The position numbers and the translations under genes are program-made. The notes under the pieces were generated by a model. The model was given only the letters and a program-made list of their open reading frames with translations, did not search any database and was not told the DNA's origin. From Cellvibrionaceae bacterium (GTDB lineage: Bacteria > Pseudomonadota > Gammaproteobacteria > Pseudomonadales > Cellvibrionaceae), in assembly GCA_027012915.1 (NCBI GenBank), contig JALUYN010000467.1, positions 1-10,253 of the forward strand: a DNA stretch of 10,253 bases, written 5' to 3'. Below, piece after piece: positions 5,727 to 10,253 of this stretch. Position 1 is the first letter of the stretch. The number at the start of each line of letters is the position of its first letter.

Positions 5727-7688
5727 ATGCCACCGCTTGTAATGCCCCTTTCATCTGAACGAAAGCATTCTATTAGGCGTATTTATGCGTTTTGCCTTTT
5801 ATTTGTGTTCGTATCTTGGTCAATCGTGGGCCTTGCCGCATCCGAAGATCACCTGGTGGAACTACGGCAGATTGCACAACTAGCAGAATATATCGGTGTT
5901 GATTACTCCGAAGCTGTCAACGACGGTCAGATAACTGACAATGGTGAGTATCAGGAGATGCTGGAGTTCTCCAGCATAATTACTACGAAAATCTCGCGTG
6001 TAGCTGAATCCTTGAGCAAGTTCCAACCTATTGTGCACCAAGCAAAGTCGCTTCAATCATCTATCCAGAACAAACAAAGCATCAATACCGTGCGAGTGTT
6101 AACCGCTGAATTGAGGTATTCAGTACTGACCCTGGCACCACAATCATCTCTGCCCACTGCGTTAATGGCGACAGCTGAAAGGCAACAGATGTATGAAAAC
6201 AGCTGTGCTAGCTGCCACGGTGCAACCGGACAGGGAGATGGAATTGCAGCTGCAAATTTAGAGCCATCCCCTACTGATTTCACTGACAAAGAACGCGCAT
6301 TAAACCGATCCATCCTCGGCCTTTATGATGCGATTGCCAACGGTATCGACGGCACGGCTATGCCTGCTTTTGCTCAATTGACCGACCAACAGAAGTGGTC
6401 ACTGGCGTTCTATGTGGGTAGCCTTGCTTTCCAGCCATCTGAGCAACTTCTCGCTCAAGCCGACCCCGTCATTTCTCTGCAACAACTTGTAAACTATAGT
6501 CCCACATTGTTAGCCAAAGAGCTGCCCGGCAAGCATATAAATGTCGTTGAACAACTTCGAGCCAACCCGGACTCATTGTTTGTCGCAAAGAGCACACCAT
6601 TAACTGTCACCCGAGAACGGCTTAAAGCAGCACAATCTGCGTACCACATGGGCTAATATGATCGGGCACACAACCTCACTGTTAGCGCTTACCTGGATGG
6701 TTTTGAATTAGTTGAAAACAACCTGGATGCAAGAAATCAAGCATTGCGGAAAAGCATTGAAACCACCTTGATTAAACTGCGTCATGCTATCAGCCAGCCA
6801 CAAAATGATCCCGAATTAGATAGTGTGATGTCCAGTGCATTCAATCAATTGGATCAAGCCGAACGGCTTTTAACTGAATCGGCCCTATCGAATGGAACGC
6901 TTTTTTCAGCGAGCTTGGTGATTCTGCTACGCGAAGGCTTGGAAGCGCTGTTAGTCATTATTGCGTTAACGACAGTGCTGATACGAACGCAACGCCGGGA
7001 TGCACTAAAGTATGTGCATGCTGGGTGGATTTCCGCGCTATTCGCTGGTGGTGCCACATGGCTGGTAGCCCAAACACTAATCAGTATAAGCGGTGCCAGT
7101 AGGGAAGTAATGGAGGGTGTCGCCGCGATGTTAGCCGCGGTGGTGTTATTTTATGTCGGCATCTGGATGCATGACAAAACTCATGCTGAGCAATGGCAAG
7201 CCTATATCCAGCAACATATTAATACCAAACTTAAGTCTGGAACCCTCTGGGGATTAACCGCCCTTGCATTTATCGCAGTGTACCGCGAAGTATTTGAAAC
7301 GGTTCTTTTTTACCAATCGCTGCTGACACAATCTGTTGATGCTCAATTTTCTTATGTCGCAAGGGGGTTCTTTCTCGGCACAATTATACTCTTCGTGTTG
7401 GCGTGGGTATTGATCAAGTATTCAATCAAGCTCCCCATAGCTCGCTTCTTCGCGACAACCACCTATTTATTATTGGCCCTCTCGTTCGTACTAATGGGCA
7501 AGGCTGTATCAGCTCTTCAAGAAGCTGCTTTTATCGATATTTCACCATTGCCGGTTAGTTTTTCAATTGAATGGATTGGCGTTAATTCAACATGGCAGGG
7601 AGTATTGTCCCAGGCACTGATACTACTCGCTTTCGCTGTGGTCATACTACGGTCGAAAGTTAGGAGGAATTCGATACGGCAGGCATAG
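5727..7688 (+). pseudogene. Cytochrome c-FTR1 fusion metal permease (PbrT-like), split by in-frame TAA at 6654
   Basis: The frame runs 653 codons before its natural stop, with one internal TAA at codon 310 and no shift. Part one has a signal/anchor (about 16-37), a helical region, and a class I cytochrome c domain with heme site C160-A-S-C163-H164 and likely Met ligand in TAMPAF (M212). Part two has a seven-helix FTR1 permease with REGLE, REVME and REVFE motifs, the metal-translocating REXXE type. Around the stop, QSAYHMG-stop-YDRAHNLTVSAYLDGFE fits one Q codon (CAA) mutated to TAA. FTR1 proteins import iron; PbrT of Cupriavidus imports Pb(II) and is controlled by PbrR. The ATG follows AAGGA. 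Without readthrough only the cytochrome half is made; reinitiation at TTG 6744 has no good ribosome binding site. Confidence 0.85.
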
Positions 7689-7711
7689 CGTCCAATAACA
7701 AGGAATAGGCT

Positions 7712-8119
7712 TCACGGATTCTCCAGTTGCTTTGCCGACAAGTTTCTCAAAATACCGCACTCCTCGACAGTGCGGTTAGTTGAGCAGCTATCCCGTAGTG
7801 ATGTTAGATGTTGTCGAAGCCTTTCTAGCTCCATCATGCGCTGCTCTACTTGCTCAATATGGTTATCAATCATCTTGTTCACATCATCGCAATGCGTACC
7901 AGGCGATTGGTTTAATTCAATCAACTGACGAACCTCTGATAAAGCAAGGTCAAGGCTACGACAATGTTTAATAAACGTAAGTTGTTCAACAGCCGACTGG
8001 TCATACAGACGAAAATTCCCTTCACTGCGCCTTTTCGATGCAAGCAAGTTCTCTTTTTCGTAATAGCGTATTGTCTGCACGGAAGATCCGGTCAATTTGG
8101 CTAGCTCACCAATTTTCAT
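7712..8119 (-). CDS. MerR-family metal-responsive regulator, CadR/PbrR type
   Basis: This is a 135-residue transcription regulator that activates metal-response promoters when it binds Pb(II), Cd(II) or a similar ion. The N-terminal winged helix-turn-helix reads MKIGELAKLTGSSVQTIRYY, followed by the NFRLYDQSAVEQLTFI wing. A long dimer helix (about 80-108) follows. Metal-site cysteines are C77 (GTHCDDVN), C112 and C121 (DSCSTNRTVEECGIL), the CadR/PbrR arrangement. I prefer the second of two adjacent ATGs because GAGG lies 7 bases upstream; the first is at 8122. It converges on the FTR1 gene (23-base gap) and diverges from the operator at 8136-8166. Which metal it senses cannot be told from sequence alone. 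Confidence 0.92.
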   Translation of the reverse strand: MKIGELAKLTGSSVQTIRYYEKENLLASKRRSEGNFRLYDQSAVEQLTFIKHCRSLDLALSEVRQLIELNQSPGTHCDDVNKMIDNHIEQVEQRMMELERLRQHLTSLRDSCSTNRTVEECGILRNLSAKQLENP

Positions 8120-8135
8120 CATTTTTCCTCAGAGC

Positions 8136-8166
8136 TTGACTCTATAGTTACTATAGAGTTTAAACT
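8136..8166 (+). promoter_or_regulatory. MerR-type promoter/operator between the regulator and the 42-codon ORF
   Basis: TTGACT (8136-8141), a 19-base spacer, and a TAAACT -10 (8161-8166) face right. The dyad ACTCTATAG-TTA-CTATAGAGT (8139-8159) is a perfect 9-3-9 palindrome, closer to the PpbrA/CadR operators than the site at 5660. Such operators normally drive a divergent efflux gene and also repress the regulator. Confidence 0.85.
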
Positions 8167-8196
8167 ATGCAGTAATGGTAAAACAAGGGGTAAAAT

Positions 8197-8325
8197 ATGA
8201 CTGATTCATGTGATGGGGGATGTACTGGCTCTGCTGATAAAAGCATAGCCACGCCGCTGCATCGTAAAGCGAGGATCACCAATAAGCCTTTGATTTATTC
8301 GCCTGTCGATTATCTAACCGTATAA
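8197..8325 (+). CDS. 42-residue CxxxC peptide or truncated metal-efflux gene under MerR control
   Basis: The ATG follows AAGGGG at a 6-base spacing and lies about 25 bases after the MerR-type promoter start, so expression signals are strong. The peptide begins MTDSCDGGCTGSADKSIATP and ends YSPVDYLTV. An N-terminal MTDSC..C segment is common at the start of CDF/CzcD and CadA-like heavy-metal exporters, and such a gene is expected here. The sequence then stops, with no membrane helix in the next 120 bases in any frame. Either it is the stub of a deleted exporter, or a small metal-binding peptide. The first is more likely, though the frame has a clean stop. Confidence 0.5.
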   Translation: MTDSCDGGCTGSADKSIATPLHRKARITNKPLIYSPVDYLTV

Positions 8326-8345
8326 TCGATAGACTGCTTAGGAGT

Positions 8346-8361
8346 ATGCTAGGACTAGCAT
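8346..8361. repeat. Short inverted repeat ATGCTAG-GA-CTAGCAT
   Basis: A perfect 7-bp dyad with a 2-base centre, 20 bases past the stop of the 42-codon ORF and 88 bases before the M50 gene end. The loop is too tight and there is no T tract, so it is not an intrinsic terminator. It could be a protein-binding or recombination site. The rest of 8326-8448 shows nothing I recognise. Confidence 0.4.
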
Positions 8362-8448
8362 TAATCTGTTTTTCACGGTAACTGCCCTACCACTAATCAG
8401 TCCTTATCGTTGTTCACGAAAACCGGTCTGTTAGCCAAACGAGAACAA

Positions 8449-10253
8449 TTAAAAGCCGCTCTCTCGAATCAACACTGCCGCTACTGCCCTCAATTTATCA
8501 GGCAACCAGGCACGCGCCTCACCTTGTACGGTAACATCGGCTAAGCCCATTCGAACTGAGTGTGGAGCTTCAAGCAAACGGATTCTAACTCGAAATAAAA
8601 CTTGCTGTGGTTGGCGTTTATCTTTGCCATGAGAGGTGGTGCTAATAGGACCGCCCGCCGTGGCATCTAGCATGGGGTGTGGTAAATGAGCCAGCGGCGA
8701 TACATCAATAGTTTCGACAACGCCGTTTATAAAATACGGTTTCTGCTCTCTTAACTTGATTCGTGCCTGAGCACCCTCCGTCACTCGCCCTATGTCATTT
8801 TCAGGGAGATAAGCTTCAACTATCCAGCTACTATCATCGGCTAACATAGCCAGCGGTTGATGTGATTTAACCCATACACCTTTAGCTAAGTAAGGGTCAA
8901 TATCAAATAATTTACCGCTAAAATGTGCCTTTAATACCAGCCGCTGCTGCTCCTGTTGATAGAGCTTGGCCTCTGCTAAGTAGCGTTCATAGCGAGACAT
9001 TAAACCAGGGCGCTGCTGCTCGCCATTGCTAATCCCTATTAAGCCATTGAGCTGGCGCCAAGTGTGCTCAGCCATAGTCCGTGCTTTCTGTTCAGAATGC
9101 GCCAGCTCGGGTGAGGTCAAAACAAAAAGCGTATCGCCTTGTGCGGTCTGTTGGGTCGAGGGTAATTGTTGCAACTGGCCAGCCAACGGTGAAAAGATCA
9201 CTTGCTGACGCGCAGCATGAACCCAGCCAATACTTGAAATGCTGGTATGCCAAGGAATCATCACCAGTAATAAAAGCGCGATAAATACAATTAACCACCG
9301 TTTTTTCTTAGTCACACTCATCTCGTTACGCCGCTGCCACCAGACTGTCAGCTCGGCCAATACCGGCCTGCCAATAAAAACAAAAAGCTCAATAATAAAG
9401 AGCGCGATACCCGCCAATTTAAAAAAGAAAAAATAGACCAGCAGAGCAATACCAATATAAACAAAAAAACGATAAACCCAAGTCAATAGCGCAAAAACGA
9501 TCAACCAAGGCCGCCAACTGGTTTGCTCGGTGACAGGCCAATCGTCTTCGATGCCAAACAATGCTCGCCTCAACCAGACTTTAGCCATGGCCGCTGAACG
9601 TTCGTGAAGATTGGGCATATCGAGTATATCTGCCAAAATAAAATAACCATCAAAGCGTAAGAAGGGGCTAACATTGATCAACAACGTGAGCACCCAGCTT
9701 GTAGTGGCAAGATAAAACATAGCTTCTCGAACTGCGCCATCGGACATTAAACACCAAGCCAGCGTGGCAATGATTGCCAGCCCAAGCTCGGCAATAATAC
9801 CCGCACTAGCAATAGCCATTCGCTGCTTCGAATTTGATAATTTCCAACTTTCACTGGTATCGGTATAGAGCATTGGGAACATCACCACCATCGCTATACC
9901 CATATGTGCAACTCGTACACCGTAGCGAGTGGCGGTATAAGCATGCGCTAACTCGTGTAAAGCTTTTGCAATAACGAGGGCAATCGCAAAACCAAAAATA
10001 CTATCAAACCCCAACTGATTGATTAATGTTGCAGTAAAGGTGTCCCACTGACGGCTGATTAAGTAACCGCCCAAAAAAGCAAAAAAAACTAGGCTAAAAA
10101 ATGTTGTTTTTGAATATAACCACGCAATATACGGGTAAGTATTTTTAAGCCAACGCTGTGGTTTGATTAGCGGTATACGAAAGAAAAGGTAATGCTGTAA
10201 CAGCCACTGAAAAGTATTTTTTTTCTGATTTTCTGCACGCTTTTGTAAGTCAC
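8449..10253 (-). CDS. Membrane M50 metallopeptidase fused to HlyD-like adaptor (N-terminus beyond right edge)
   Basis: The frame is open to the window edge (about 600 residues visible), so the TTG at 10074 is internal, not the start. The visible N-terminal part includes KNTFQWLLQHYLFFRIPLIK. The M50 zinc site HELAH lies at 9957-9943, with its partner NVSPFLRFDG at 9675-9646, both intact, within several membrane helices. A further membrane segment (RWLIVFIALLLLVMIPW) leads to a periplasmic HlyD/lipoyl-like half: VIFSPLAGQLQQL, a short Gln/Ala helical part, then AHFSGKLFDIDPYLAKG and a beta-barrel-like region. Such fusions act in envelope export or peptide-handling systems with a partner transporter. 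The partner is not in view. It ends 123 bases from the 42-codon ORF, tail to tail. Confidence 0.85.
   Translation of the reverse strand, partial: DLQKRAENQKKNTFQWLLQHYLFFRIPLIKPQRWLKNTYPYIAWLYSKTTFFSLVFFAFLGGYLISRQWDTFTATLINQLGFDSIFGFAIALVIAKALHELAHAYTATRYGVRVAHMGIAMVVMFPMLYTDTSESWKLSNSKQRMAIASAGIIAELGLAIIATLAWCLMSDGAVREAMFYLATTSWVLTLLINVSPFLRFDGYFILADILDMPNLHERSAAMAKVWLRRALFGIEDDWPVTEQTSWRPWLIVFALLTWVYRFFVYIGIALLVYFFFFKLAGIALFIIELFVFIGRPVLAELTVWWQRRNEMSVTKKKRWLIVFIALLLLVMIPWHTSISSIGWVHAARQQVIFSPLAGQLQQLPSTQQTAQGDTLFVLTSPELAHSEQKARTMAEHTWRQLNGLIGISNGEQQRPGLMSRYERYLAEAKLYQQEQQRLVLKAHFSGKLFDIDPYLAKGVWVKSHQPLAMLADDSSWIVEAYLPENDIGRVTEGAQARIKLREQKPYFINGVVETIDVSPLAHLPHPMLDATAGGPISTTSHGKDKRQPQQVLFRVRIRLLEAPHSVRMGLADVTVQGEARAWLPDKLRAVAAVLIRESGF

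Noticed and set aside
6654..6656. TAA reassigned as a sense codon
   Set aside because: Other genes in the window (nusA, the M50 gene, the H1-like second frame) end normally at TAA.
7780..7971. 63-codon plus-strand frame within the MerR gene
   Set aside because: It is a shadow of the conserved regulator on the other strand.

Overview
The window comes from a gammaproteobacterium, probably a marine or environmental one. The evidence is the minus-strand order initiator tRNA-Met, rimP, nusA, infB, which is the E. coli metY-rimP-nusA-infB layout, together with a 500-residue NusA that carries two C-terminal acidic repeats. I cannot name a genus.

Positions 1-2730 are this conserved operon. A strong promoter with a GC-rich discriminator drives the initiator tRNA, which ends at an intrinsic terminator. 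A second promoter with an extended -10 then starts a leader of about 300 nt containing another terminator-like hairpin, followed by rimP, nusA and the start of infB.

Positions 2890-4940 hold a histone H1-like Lys/Ala-rich gene split by a -1 frameshift, a complete IS481-family element (3441-4648) with imperfect 27-bp terminal inverted repeats, and a small minus-strand gene resembling DUF6316 proteins whose 3' end is formed by the IS. A long hairpin covers the ribosome binding site of the transposase and ends one base before its ATG.

Positions 4939-8330 form a heavy-metal island that looks like a decayed lead/cadmium (pbr-type) module. It holds a CzcI-like Cys/His-rich secreted protein gene (frameshifted), a cytochrome c-FTR1 fusion permease like the PbrT lead-uptake family (interrupted by one in-frame TAA), a CadR/PbrR-type MerR regulator, and a 42-codon ORF with an excellent ribosome binding site. 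The permease and the 42-codon ORF each sit downstream of a MerR-type promoter with a 19-bp spacer and nearly the same dyad, so one regulator probably controls both. No intact efflux pump is present, and the 42-codon ORF sits where one would be expected.

Positions 8449-10253 are most of a minus-strand gene for a membrane M50 metallopeptidase fused to a HlyD-like adaptor. It runs off the right edge.

Three genes in 5 kb are broken: two by apparent loss of one T from a short T run and one by a CAA-to-TAA type change. This is either real decay around a mobile element or, for the two T runs, possible homopolymer sequencing error.
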